Assembly (NCBI GenBank): GCA_050942615.1
Contig: JBMNNQ010000039.1
Span: 1-11,855, forward strand
Reading direction: 5' to 3'
DNA from: JAAZMI01 sp050942615
Lineage (GTDB): Bacteria; Bacillota; Dethiobacteria; DTU022; UBA8154
DNA: 11,855 bases
The notes beneath the pieces were generated by a model. That model did no database searches. It saw nothing but the letters and a program-made list of their open reading frames with translations, and had not been told where the DNA came from. Position 1 is the stretch's first letter, and each line of letters begins with the position of its first letter. This document shows positions 5,806 to 11,855 of this stretch, in pieces. The translations under genes were made by a program, and so were the position numbers.

Positions 5806-6807
5806 TCATATTTCATATAAGCCAATCTTCAGGTGGGTGTAGGCTTTTTCGGTAACGACTCGCCCACGGGGAGTGCGCTGTAAGAAACCGATTTTCATCA
5901 GGTAAGGTTCAAAGATCTCCTCAATCGTGCCCGCCTCTTCATGTATGGCGGCGGCAATTGTTTCCAGCCCGACAGGCCCCCCGTTGAAGTTGTGGATAAT
6001 CGCTTCCAAAAAAAGATAGTCCATGCGATCCAGGCCGATCCTGTCAACATCCAGGACGTGCAGGGCTTCCGCAGCGACTGCCGCGGTGATATCCCCTGTA
6101 GCCCTGACCTGGGAATAGTCACGGACCCTTTTAAGCAGCCTGTTGGCAATACGGGGCGTCCCCCGGGCGGCCGCGGCCACCACTGCTGCCCCCCGGGGGG
6201 AGATATCCACGCCCAGCAGGCAGGCCGAACGGGCCAAAATTTCACAAAGGGCTGCGGCTGTATAAAATTCCACCCGCTCAATAATCCCAAAGCGATCCCG
6301 CAGGGGCGGCGAAAGCAGGCCGGCCCTGGTGGTGGCCCCAATAAGGGTAAAAGGGGAAAGATCCAACCTCAGGGAACGCGCGCTCGGCCCCTTACCAATA
6401 ATAATATCCAAGGCGTTGTCTTCCATGGCCGGGTAAAGTATTTCCTCCACACTGCGCGGCAGCCGGTGAATTTCATCGATAAACAGAACATCGCCCGGGG
6501 AAAGGTTGGTTAAAATCGCGGCCAAATCGCCGGCCCTTTCGATGGCCGGCCCGGAAGTGATCCTGATATTTACCTCCATTTCCCTGGAAATAATTAGGGC
6601 CAGGGTGGTCTTCCCCAGCCCGGGTGGTCCATAGAGGAGTACGTGATCCAACGGTTCGCCTCTTTCCCGGGCTGCCGTAATATAAATCGTTAACTTTTCT
6701 TTCAGGTTTTCCTGGCCGATAAATTCTTGCAGCCGGGAGGGACGCAGGTTGTTTTCATAAGAAAAATCTTCGTTTTTTAAATGGGAAGAAACAATCCTCT
6801 CTTCCAC
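5806..6807 (-). CDS. ruvB: Holliday junction branch migration helicase RuvB
   Basis: RuvB is the AAA+ motor that, guided by RuvA, drives branch migration of Holliday junctions. The 333-residue protein contains LRPSRLQEFIGQ (21-32), Walker A GPPGLGKTT (60-68), Walker B VLFIDEIHRL (107-116), sensor-1 IGATTRAG (156-163), the arginine-finger segment LRDRFG (169-174) and the C-terminal winged-helix motif GFLQRTPRGRV. Length and motif order are standard. The start is GTG at 6807, supported by an AGGAGG site 9 bases upstream; this site lies in the 16-base gap after ruvA. queH follows after 43 bases. Confidence 0.98.
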   Translation of the reverse strand: MEERIVSSHLKNEDFSYENNLRPSRLQEFIGQENLKEKLTIYITAARERGEPLDHVLLYGPPGLGKTTLALIISREMEVNIRITSGPAIERAGDLAAILTNLSPGDVLFIDEIHRLPRSVEEILYPAMEDNALDIIIGKGPSARSLRLDLSPFTLIGATTRAGLLSPPLRDRFGIIERVEFYTAAALCEILARSACLLGVDISPRGAAVVAAAARGTPRIANRLLKRVRDYSQVRATGDITAAVAAEALHVLDVDRIGLDRMDYLFLEAIIHNFNGGPVGLETIAAAIHEEAGTIEEIFEPYLMKIGFLQRTPRGRVVTEKAYTHLKIGLYEI

Positions 6808-6823
6808 CCCGCAAAACCTCCTG

Positions 6824-7417
6824 TTAATGTTTGGCTAAAAAAAGCAGGACCTTTTTAAAAAGCTGGTCTACGTTCAAAGGTTCTTCAATTTGCATATTTT
6901 TTTTAGCCCTGTTGATCTCCGGCAATGAATAGCCCAGGGCGAGCAGGGCCTGCTGCACGTCCGGCCATTGATCGGCGGTCATCCCTGCAGCGCCGGCCCC
7001 CGACTCGGACTGCCATCCTGCTATCTTTTCCTTTAGTTCATAGACAAGACGCCGGGCTATTTTGGGGCCGATACCGGGAATAGTAGTGAGCGTGGGTTTA
7101 TCGGCCTGGGCGATCGCGGCGGCGGCTTCTGCCAGGGAAAGATGCCCCAATACCGCCAAGGCTATGCGGGGGCCAATCCCGGAAACACCAAGCAGCATTT
7201 TGAAGAACTTTCTTTCATCGCTGCTGCGAAAACCATAGAGGGCCGCCTGATCATCACGCAACTGTAAAAAGGTATGGATCTTTACCGGACTGCCCGGTGG
7301 AGGCAGTTCAAAGTAAAAAGAGGCCGGGATATGTAGGTAAAAACCAAGGCCCCCGACCTCCACGATAAGATGCTGTGGTGAACATTCCCGGAGCGTTCCC
7401 TGCAAATAATTAAGCAC
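6824..7417 (-). CDS. ruvA: Holliday junction DNA-binding protein RuvA
   Basis: RuvA forms the tetramer that holds a Holliday junction in the open square form and recruits RuvB. The 197-residue protein shows an N-terminal OB-fold domain (1-63, ending LRDDQAALYGF), two helix-hairpin-helix motifs (LLGVSGIGPRIALAVL, 75-90, and TTIPGIGPKIARRLVYELK, 111-129), a variable linker rich in Ala, Gly and Ser (about 134-150) and the RuvB-contacting domain III (LLALGYSLPEI, 158-168). The start is GTG at 7417 with only a loose GGGGGG upstream. It sits 48 bases after ruvC and 16 bases before ruvB. Confidence 0.97.
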   Translation of the reverse strand: MLNYLQGTLRECSPQHLIVEVGGLGFYLHIPASFYFELPPPGSPVKIHTFLQLRDDQAALYGFRSSDERKFFKMLLGVSGIGPRIALAVLGHLSLAEAAAAIAQADKPTLTTIPGIGPKIARRLVYELKEKIAGWQSESGAGAAGMTADQWPDVQQALLALGYSLPEINRAKKNMQIEEPLNVDQLFKKVLLFLAKH

Positions 7418-7465
7418 TGTTTCCCCCCATGTTGAGGCTGCCTGCTTTCCTGCCTCTGTTTATTT

Positions 7466-7975
7466 TCATGGTTTTTGGCCGGAAGGGTTGGACGTCAGCC
7501 GCTGCCACCGGTAAGATTGAAGGTGGCACAAGGCGATGGCCAGCGCATCGGCAGCATCATCCGGCTTGGGTATTTCCCCAAGCCGCAGGAGCTGGGTGAC
7601 CATCTGCTGCACTTGTTTTTTCCCGGCACGCCCGTAACCAGCAACGGCTTGTTTAACCTGCAAAGGGGTATATTCAAAAACAGGCGTGTTTTCCTGAGCC
7701 GCTGCCGTAAAAATTGCCCCTCTAGCCTCCCCAACCTGTAAAGCTGTGCGGACATTTTTACAAAAAAAAAGTTTTTCCACCGCCAGCTCATCGGGGGAGA
7801 ACTTAGCAATTAACAGCCTGACGTTGCTGAAAATAAGATCAAGCCGTTGGCAACGTTCCATGTCTGCAGAGGTGCTGATATGGCCAAAGTCAATCTCCCG
7901 GAAAGAACCTTGCGCTTCTTCCACCAGGCCGTAGCCCACGGTAGCCAGCCCGGGATCAATACCCAATACCTTCAT
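7466..7975 (-). CDS. ruvC: Crossover junction endodeoxyribonuclease RuvC
   Basis: RuvC cuts Holliday junctions symmetrically, with two metal ions, after RuvAB branch migration. The 169-residue protein has the RNase H-like fold and all four acidic catalytic residues: Asp7 in LGIDPG, Glu67 in AVEKLFF, and Asp140 and Asp143 in PDDAADALA. GYGRAGKKQVQQMV (113-126) is also typical. I set the start at ATG 7975, directly before the first strand (MKVLGIDPG). A second ATG two codons upstream (7981) is possible, and the frame continues to 8044 without family-like sequence. The upstream GGGGAAATGGGC is a weak ribosome binding site for either. It follows yebC after 124 bases, an order common in bacteria. 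Confidence 0.96.
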   Translation of the reverse strand: MKVLGIDPGLATVGYGLVEEAQGSFREIDFGHISTSADMERCQRLDLIFSNVRLLIAKFSPDELAVEKLFFCKNVRTALQVGEARGAIFTAAAQENTPVFEYTPLQVKQAVAGYGRAGKKQVQQMVTQLLRLGEIPKPDDAADALAIALCHLQSYRWQRLTSNPSGQKP

Positions 7976-8008
7976 GCCCATTTCCCCATTGGTAAAATTT
8001 CCAAAAAT

Positions 8009-8042
8009 AGTGCCTTGTTGAAGACAAGTTCTACATGGCACC
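8009..8042 (-). other. Two-part hairpin ahead of ruvC, possible weak attenuator
   Basis: In the 124-base gap between yebC and ruvC, the minus strand can form CTTGT/ACAAG around a 5-base loop, extended by GTGC/GCAC after a one-sided bulge. The sequence TATTTTTGG follows at once. The stem is interrupted and the T run short, so it may cause partial termination or pausing before ruvC rather than full termination. The rest of the gap (8043-8099) has a G run between T runs but no convincing stem. Confidence 0.3.
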
Positions 8043-8099
8043 ACTTTTTACCTGCTTTTTAATCCTTAAAAAACAGCCCCCCTGCAGAAAAAAGGTTGT

Positions 8100-8852
8100 T
8101 TAAAGCGTTTGCATAATTTCCTCGGGGATATCAAAATTGGCATAGACGTTTTGCACTTCATCATGTTCTTCCAGGGCTTCGAGCAGATCCAGCAACTGGG
8201 CCGCGGCAGCTGCCTCTTCAATGCGCACCGTGCTGGTCGGCACCATCGTCACTTCTGCCACAGCCGGTTCCAGATCTTCCCCTAAAAAAGCTTCCTTGAC
8301 ACTTTCAAAGTTTTCCGGTGACGTCAGGACTACATAACTGTCGTCTTCCTCTTTGAAATCTTCTGCCCCTGCCTCCAAGGCCAAGAGCAACAGATCGTCT
8401 TCGGAGGGCAGATCTTCTTTTTTATCAAGGCAGAGGTAACCTTTGCGATTAAACATCCAGGCCACACAGCCGGATTCCCCCATATTTCCATCACGCCGGG
8501 AAAAAATGTGCCGGATCTCCCCCGCCGTCCTGTTGCGGTTGTCGGTCATAATTTCCAATAAAACCGCCACCCCGCCGGGACCGTACCCCTCGTAATATAA
8601 CTGTTCCAGGGCCAGGGTATCCCCTTCCCCGGTGCCCCTTTGGATCGCACGGTTGATATTGTCATTGGGCATGTTTGCATCCTTGGCCTTTTGGACAGCC
8701 AAGCGCAAACGAAAGTTGACCTCCAGGTCTGGACCGCCTTCTTTCGCCGCCACAATAATTTCCCGGGCAAACTTGGTAAATATTTTACCTTTCTGGGCAT
8801 CCACCTTCGCCTTGCGGCGTTTAATGTTTTCCCACTTAGAATGACCCGCCAT
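8100..8852 (-). CDS. YebC/PmpR family protein
   Basis: This 250-residue protein begins with the family hallmark MAGHSKWENIKRRKAKVDAQ and continues with FTKFAREIIVAAKEGG, NMPNDNINRAIQRG, YEGYGPGGVAVL, TDNRNRTAGEIRHIFSRR and MGESGCVAWMF. The C-terminal part is strongly acidic, as is usual. The family was long annotated as transcriptional regulators (PmpR) and is related to mitochondrial TACO1; recent work links bacterial members to translation, where they relieve ribosome stalling at proline-rich stretches. Three in-frame ATG codons follow GGGGTG; 8852 (the third) gives the conserved start and the best spacing. It is the first gene of the compact run and lies directly before ruvCAB, as in many bacteria. 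The 179 bases upstream are the expected site of the promoter, though I found no clear one. Confidence 0.96.
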   Translation of the reverse strand: MAGHSKWENIKRRKAKVDAQKGKIFTKFAREIIVAAKEGGPDLEVNFRLRLAVQKAKDANMPNDNINRAIQRGTGEGDTLALEQLYYEGYGPGGVAVLLEIMTDNRNRTAGEIRHIFSRRDGNMGESGCVAWMFNRKGYLCLDKKEDLPSEDDLLLLALEAGAEDFKEEDDSYVVLTSPENFESVKEAFLGEDLEPAVAEVTMVPTSTVRIEEAAAAAQLLDLLEALEEHDEVQNVYANFDIPEEIMQTL

Positions 8853-9031
8853 CATCATCACCCCACTATACAATAGTAGACTCTATCCCCGACTGGGCGC
8901 GCCTGCAGTTAAATTGCACCGCCCTGTATATAACCGCAAACCGCTTATTCTTCTGTCATAAGGATCAATTAATAATTGCTGCGCGATAGGCTGCACCTTT
9001 TCCTGAAAACAAGTTTACCCAGTTATTTCCA
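8853..9031. other. Gene-free gap between mobA and yebC with possible leader structures
   Basis: I see no gene or confident promoter in these 179 bases, which should nevertheless hold the start of the yebC-ruv transcript. Three small structures are visible. GGGCG and CGCCC at 8895-8924 enclose an inner TGCA/TGCA pair. CAATTAATAATTG at 8966-8978 is a 13-base near-perfect palindrome with one central base. At 9018-9036, overlapping the mobA stop, a 6-bp stem with one G-U pair and a 7-base loop could weakly terminate the mobA transcript, but only scattered T bases follow. None matches a riboswitch or T-box that I know. Confidence 0.35.
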
Positions 9032-9658
9032 CTAGGAACAGAATTCTATTAAGTTATAGAATTTTTGGGCTTTCTGGAAATTTTCCTTGGTATTAACATT
9101 GTGAAAGGAAAGCAGCTGGGGATCAAAACGTTTTACAGCCCCTTCGCCGATCGCCTTAACCTTTAAATGGGGATAGATCCCCTGTAAATGCAGTTCATCA
9201 TTCTCCAAGCGTTGCGTAACAAATTCTAAAATGGATTGCTTATAAAAAGCGTAGAGCGGCTGGTAATGCCCCTCCAGATGGGGGGCAACGATATCAAAAT
9301 CTGTTGTAAAACGGGACATATAACGGATTAAAGGCAGGGATAAAAAAGGCATATCGCAACCGGCAATAAAACAGGAGGGGCTGGTTGTCAGGGCCAGGCC
9401 GGCATGGACACCCCGTAAGGCACATTTTTCACTCTTTTTAAAAAGATCTCCGGTAAATTTTTTGGCAGGAAGATAGTTAAGATCCTGCCAACGATCGGCA
9501 ACAATGATTACTTCCGAAAAAAGGTGATCCAGTTTCCGGAAGACAATATCAATCAGCCTTTCCTTCCCCAGTCTTAAAAATGCCTTGTCCCTGCCCATCC
9601 TTTTACTTTCCCCTCCAGCCAACAAAACCGCTGAAAAGGGAAGTTTGGAAATTCCCAC
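9032..9658 (-). CDS. mobA: Molybdenum cofactor guanylyltransferase MobA
   Basis: MobA joins GMP from GTP to Mo-molybdopterin to give the guanine dinucleotide (MGD) cofactor of DMSO-reductase-family enzymes. The 208-residue protein has the nucleotide-binding signature VLLAGGESKRMGRDKA (11-26), the metal-binding GCDMPF (100-105, Asp102), YQPLYAFY (about 137-144) and a C-terminal NVNT motif. The region usually reading GPLGGI-like before the second glycine-rich helix is changed here to KCALRGVHAGL (78-88). The start is GTG at 9658 with GGAGGG 9 bases upstream, in the 17-base gap after tatC, so it is co-transcribed and probably co-translated with tatC. MGD enzymes are frequent Tat substrates, which gives the pairing a functional sense. 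Confidence 0.92.
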   Translation of the reverse strand: MGISKLPFSAVLLAGGESKRMGRDKAFLRLGKERLIDIVFRKLDHLFSEVIIVADRWQDLNYLPAKKFTGDLFKKSEKCALRGVHAGLALTTSPSCFIAGCDMPFLSLPLIRYMSRFTTDFDIVAPHLEGHYQPLYAFYKQSILEFVTQRLENDELHLQGIYPHLKVKAIGEGAVKRFDPQLLSFHNVNTKENFQKAQKFYNLIEFCS

Positions 9659-9675
9659 AGCAAAAAGCCCTCCAT

Positions 9676-10431
9676 TTAATTTAATTCCGTTTGCACGTCA
9701 TCCTTCAGCCGCTTGGCCCGTTTGCGTTCGCTGATGCGAACCAGCACAAAGCCTACTTCGTAAAGAATAGCCAAAGGGATAATCATTAAAATCTGTGAAA
9801 AAACATCCGGTGGGGTAATAATTGCTGAGATGATAGCATTAACCAAAAGCGCATATTTGCGGTTTGAGCCTAAAAACTGGGAAGAAAGAAGCGACATGCT
9901 TCCCAAAAACCAAAAAATAAGGGGCACCTGAAAAACCAGACCGAAAGCAACCAAAAAAGATACAACAAACGAGATATAACGGCTAATCGTAAACAAGGGC
10001 AATAGTTCTGCTGAGGAGAAACCTAAAAAGAAACGCAAGGCAAAAGGAAAAACAGCAAAATAACCGAAGGCAACACCTGCAAAAAACAAAAATACCATCA
10101 TAAACAGCAGGGCAAGCAGGGTTATTCTTTCAACAGAACGTAAGGCCGGTGAAATGAAGGCCAAAATCTGATAAATAGTGAAGGGTAATGAAATAAACAC
10201 AGCAGCAATAACAGCCAGGCGTATTTGGGAGGTAAAGGCTTCTGCCGGCATAGTATAGATAAGTTCCAGGCCTTCGGCCTGCCTGGTCAAAATAAATAGA
10301 ATTTTATCGACAAAACAAAAACAGGCAACGGAAAGAATCAGGATAGCAATTGCAATAATAATAAGCCTGTTTCTTAATTCGTCCAAATGTTCAAGAAAAG
10401 ACATATTCACGTCACTTTTTTGGGTGACCAT
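9676..10431 (-). CDS. tatC: Sec-independent protein translocase TatC
   Basis: TatC is the multi-spanning receptor that recognises twin-arginine signal peptides of folded exported proteins. The 251-residue protein opens with FLEHLDELRNRL (12-23, containing the signal-binding acidic residue), then six hydrophobic segments. Family markers include LRSVERI (97-103), AFGYFAVFPFALRFFL (121-136), ITPPDVFSQ (205-213) and the basic C-terminus KRAKRLKDD. In transmembrane segment 4, where many TatC proteins have Glu (FEVP or FEMP), this one has Gln168 (FQVP). The ATG at 10431 has only GGGGGCAAGG nearby; a second in-frame ATG at 10404, just before FLEHLDEL, is an alternative start. It lies 182 bases after the second tatA and 17 bases before mobA. 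Confidence 0.97.
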   Translation of the reverse strand: MVTQKSDVNMSFLEHLDELRNRLIIIAIAILILSVACFCFVDKILFILTRQAEGLELIYTMPAEAFTSQIRLAVIAAVFISLPFTIYQILAFISPALRSVERITLLALLFMMVFLFFAGVAFGYFAVFPFALRFFLGFSSAELLPLFTISRYISFVVSFLVAFGLVFQVPLIFWFLGSMSLLSSQFLGSNRKYALLVNAIISAIITPPDVFSQILMIIPLAILYEVGFVLVRISERKRAKRLKDDVQTELN

Positions 10432-10613
10432 GCCTTGCCCCCTTATTCCGAACTACTGTAAGACTTATAAAGCCAGCCCCATACACCTTCCCATACACCT
10501 GCACCGGATAGTCCCTGTTTAGTAAAGGATTATAGTTAAACAGCCACGGTTTGACTTAAAGATTGCACCCGCAGCAAATGCTTTTTACCCGGACCTATGC
10601 TATTGCCTAAGTC
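10432..10613 (-). promoter_or_regulatory. tatA to tatC gap: possible internal promoter, hairpin and 11-bp tandem repeat
   Basis: No gene is visible in these 182 bases. On the minus strand a perfect TATAAT lies at 10534-10529, with a poor -35 (AAGTCA) 17 bases before it. It falls in the loop of a hairpin whose arms CTGTTTA and TAAACAG (10515-10543) form a perfect 7-bp stem. Nearer tatC, CCCATACACCT occurs twice in tandem with one base between (10478-10488 and 10490-10500). Directly after the tatA stop, 10592-10613 can form a 9-bp imperfect stem but has no T run, so it is not a terminator. Together this suggests that tatC-mobA may be controlled partly separately from the tatA genes. Confidence 0.4.
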
Positions 10614-10799
10614 TTATGCTTCTGCTTCTTTTGTTTCGTCTTCGTTGGCTTGCCCTTTTCCACTGGCAGCATCTTTATAGTTGCGAATCGCCTGCCCCAA
10701 AGATCTGCTCAACCCGGGGAGTTTGCCGGGACCGACTACAATCAGGACAATGGCAAGAATAAGCGCAACTTCCATCCAGCCAATTTTTCCAAACAGCAT
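10614..10799 (-). CDS. tatA: Twin-arginine translocase TatA/TatE family subunit (short form)
   Basis: TatA-type subunits assemble with TatC into the transient pore for folded proteins. This 61-residue protein has the expected layout: a short periplasmic start, one membrane helix (about 7-22), a GP-x-KLP hinge (VGPGKLPGLSRSLGQ, 22-36), an amphipathic helix and a charged acidic tail. The hinge has Val in place of the Phe usual before GP (FGPxKLP), a residue important in well-studied TatA proteins. A GGGAGG site lies 6 bases before the ATG. It is the second of two tatA-type genes, 34 bases after the first, and is the one next to tatC. No TatB-like gene is present; in many Gram-positive bacteria TatA alone serves both roles. 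Confidence 0.93.
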   Translation of the reverse strand: MLFGKIGWMEVALILAIVLIVVGPGKLPGLSRSLGQAIRNYKDAASGKGQANEDETKEAEA

Positions 10800-10833
10800 A
10801 TAAATCCTCCCTTAGTCCCCTTAATCAAAGTGT

Positions 10834-11097
10834 TTAGGCCTGTTCGACTTCGCTCCCCACTTTTCCTTCTACCGCCGGTTTGGTCTCGACAGGCTTGCTC
10901 TCTAAAACATTGCCTGTTTCTTTCACCTCTTCAGTCGCCTCTAAACTGACACTTTTTTGCATTTCAGTGGTGGCCTTTTTGAACTCCCTCAGGCCCTGGC
11001 CGATCGAACGTCCTATTTCCGGCAGCTTTCTGGGCCCGAAGATAATCAAAGCCAAGGCCAGTATTAAAATTAATTCCTGAATGCCGATTCTGCCCAA
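10834..11097 (-). CDS. tatA: Twin-arginine translocase TatA/TatE family subunit (long form)
   Basis: This TatA-type protein has one membrane helix, the classic hinge FGPRKLPEIGRSIGQGLREFKKA and a long acidic, lysine-containing C-terminal tail, 87 residues with the start preferred here. I chose TTG at 11097 because AAGGGGTG lies about 9 bases upstream and the protein then opens MGRIGIQEL, like known TatA proteins. The GTG at 11109, inside that ribosome binding site, would add four residues and has no spacing for a site of its own. The tail is about twice that of the second tatA, so the two are unlikely to be interchangeable. It is the first gene after the sigma-A-type promoter and leads the tatA-tatA-tatC-mobA unit. 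Confidence 0.93.
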   Translation of the reverse strand: MGRIGIQELILILALALIIFGPRKLPEIGRSIGQGLREFKKATTEMQKSVSLEATEEVKETGNVLESKPVETKPAVEGKVGSEVEQA

Positions 11098-11146
11098 TTC
11101 ATTTAACACCCCTTTTTTTATTATTGCTGGTAAAACCGTTCACTTT

Positions 11147-11175
11147 ATTATCTCTTTTTATGCATCTTAAGTCAA
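11147..11175 (-). promoter_or_regulatory. Sigma-A-type promoter of the tat-mobA unit
   Basis: On the minus strand TTGACT (11175-11170) and GATAAT (11152-11147) are each one base from consensus and are separated by exactly 17 bases. Transcription would start near 11140, giving a leader of about 40 bases before tatA. The promoter lies downstream of the rRNA terminator, so the tat genes need not depend on rRNA operon read-through. Confidence 0.8.
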
Positions 11176-11182
11176 CCTTAAG
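11166..11182. promoter_or_regulatory. CTTAAG-N5-CTTAAG inverted repeat over the -35 box
   Basis: Two CTTAAG palindromes separated by five bases form a 17-base symmetric element that covers the whole -35 box of the tat promoter. A bound protein would block RNA polymerase, so it is a candidate operator. A second palindrome, TGTCTG-ATA-CAGACA at 11214-11228, lies about 40 bases further upstream. No regulator gene is adjacent, and the assignment is inferred from position and symmetry only. Confidence 0.4.
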
Positions 11183-11252
11183 ACCGGCATTTATTTTTTA
11201 ACATTACAGGCAGTGTCTGATACAGACAGCATTTAATCAACATTGCCCTGGC

Positions 11253-11300
11253 AAATAAAAATAGCTCTTTGCAAATTGTATTTCTGCAAAAGAGCTATTT
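11253..11300 (-). terminator. Rho-independent terminator of the rRNA operon
   Basis: On the minus strand, AAATAGCTCTTTTGCA (11300-11285) pairs with TGCAAAGAGCTATTT (11273-11259) over about 15 bp with one bulged base and an 11-base loop. A UUUUAUUU tract closes it. It begins five bases after the 5S gene and is the strongest terminator in the window. The A-rich left flank means it could in part act in the other direction too. Confidence 0.9.
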
Positions 11301-11305
11301 ATAAT

Positions 11306-11425
<120 letters not shown>

Positions 11426-11510
11426 CTGATTATACTGATTACAGCGTAAATGCTTCATTAATTAGTAGTTAATAAATGTTGTTCTCTGAAAACTGTACAG
11501 CGGATGATTT
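11426..11510 (-). other. 23S to 5S rRNA spacer
   Basis: This 85-base transcribed spacer has no tRNA gene. It contains CTGTACAGTTTTCAGAGAAC next to the 23S 3' end, a sequence type commonly seen there in Firmicutes. Near the 5S end is a 9-base imperfect tandem repeat (ACTGATTAT, ACTGATTAC, 11425-11442 on the plus strand), and an A/T-rich inverted repeat (ATTAA/TTAAT) lies between. Confidence 0.6.

Positions 11511-11855
<345 letters not shown>

Noticed and set aside
5941..6513. Open plus-strand frame of 190 codons opposite ruvB
   Set aside because: It is a mirror of the GC-rich ruvB gene, whose motifs are complete on the other strand; the product is Gly/Pro/Arg-rich and unlike a folded protein.
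8009..8042. T-box or riboswitch ahead of ruvC
   Set aside because: No T-box core motif or known aptamer pattern is visible, and the neighbours are not the usual targets.
7976..8044. N-terminal extension of RuvC
   Set aside because: RuvC proteins begin directly before the IDPG strand; the added 23 residues show no conservation and cover a hairpin.
8046..8100. Possible terminator after yebC
   Set aside because: There are T runs and a G run but only a 3-bp CAG/CTG stem; not enough for a terminator.

Overview
The window looks like part of the chromosome of an endospore-forming, anaerobic-type Firmicute of the class Clostridia, probably a Peptococcaceae-like lineage. The evidence is a SpoIID-type sporulation protein inside a ruv/queuosine operon, a TIGR04086/YrzE-like membrane protein after yajC (the order ruvAB-queA-tgt-yajC-yrzE is also known in Bacillus), purine-rich GGAGG-type ribosome binding sites, many GTG/TTG starts, and QueH in the cluster. 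A genus cannot be named from sequence alone. Apart from one short gene at the left edge, everything is on the minus strand, so the text below reads from right to left.

Right edge (about 11855-11254): the 3' end of a 23S rRNA gene, a short spacer, a complete 5S rRNA and a strong Rho-independent terminator that closes the rRNA operon. Next (about 11175-9032) comes a Tat unit: a good sigma-A-type promoter whose -35 box lies inside a CTTAAG-N5-CTTAAG inverted repeat, then two tatA-type genes, tatC, and mobA (molybdenum cofactor guanylyltransferase). Tat exports folded cofactor-bearing proteins, and many bis-MGD molybdoenzymes are Tat substrates, so cofactor maturation and export are physically linked. 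A 182-bp gap between tatA and tatC has a possible second promoter, a hairpin and an 11-bp tandem repeat.

Centre and left (about 8852-307): after a 179-bp gap comes a compact run of eleven genes: yebC, ruvC, ruvA, ruvB, queH, a DUF2905 membrane protein, a SpoIID/LytB protein, queA, tgt, yajC and a TIGR04086 membrane protein. Three themes share this run: Holliday junction processing (RuvCAB), the last three steps of tRNA queuosine synthesis (Tgt inserts preQ1, QueA makes epoxyqueuosine, QueH reduces it), and cell-envelope functions (SpoIID, YajC, two small membrane proteins). The run ends at a CTAG that it shares with a convergent half-size GDT1/UPF0016 transporter gene.

Most of the window is conserved housekeeping DNA, and I do not see a defence system, mobile element or CRISPR array. 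The points most worth a second look are a Tgt substrate-pocket motif (DHV instead of the usual bacterial DEC) that puts valine where eukaryotic queuine-inserting enzymes have it, the tat-mobA pairing with two unlike TatA proteins, the inverted repeat over the tat promoter, a strong hairpin before a queA gene with no visible ribosome binding site, and a local 24-codon duplication in the spoIID-like gene.
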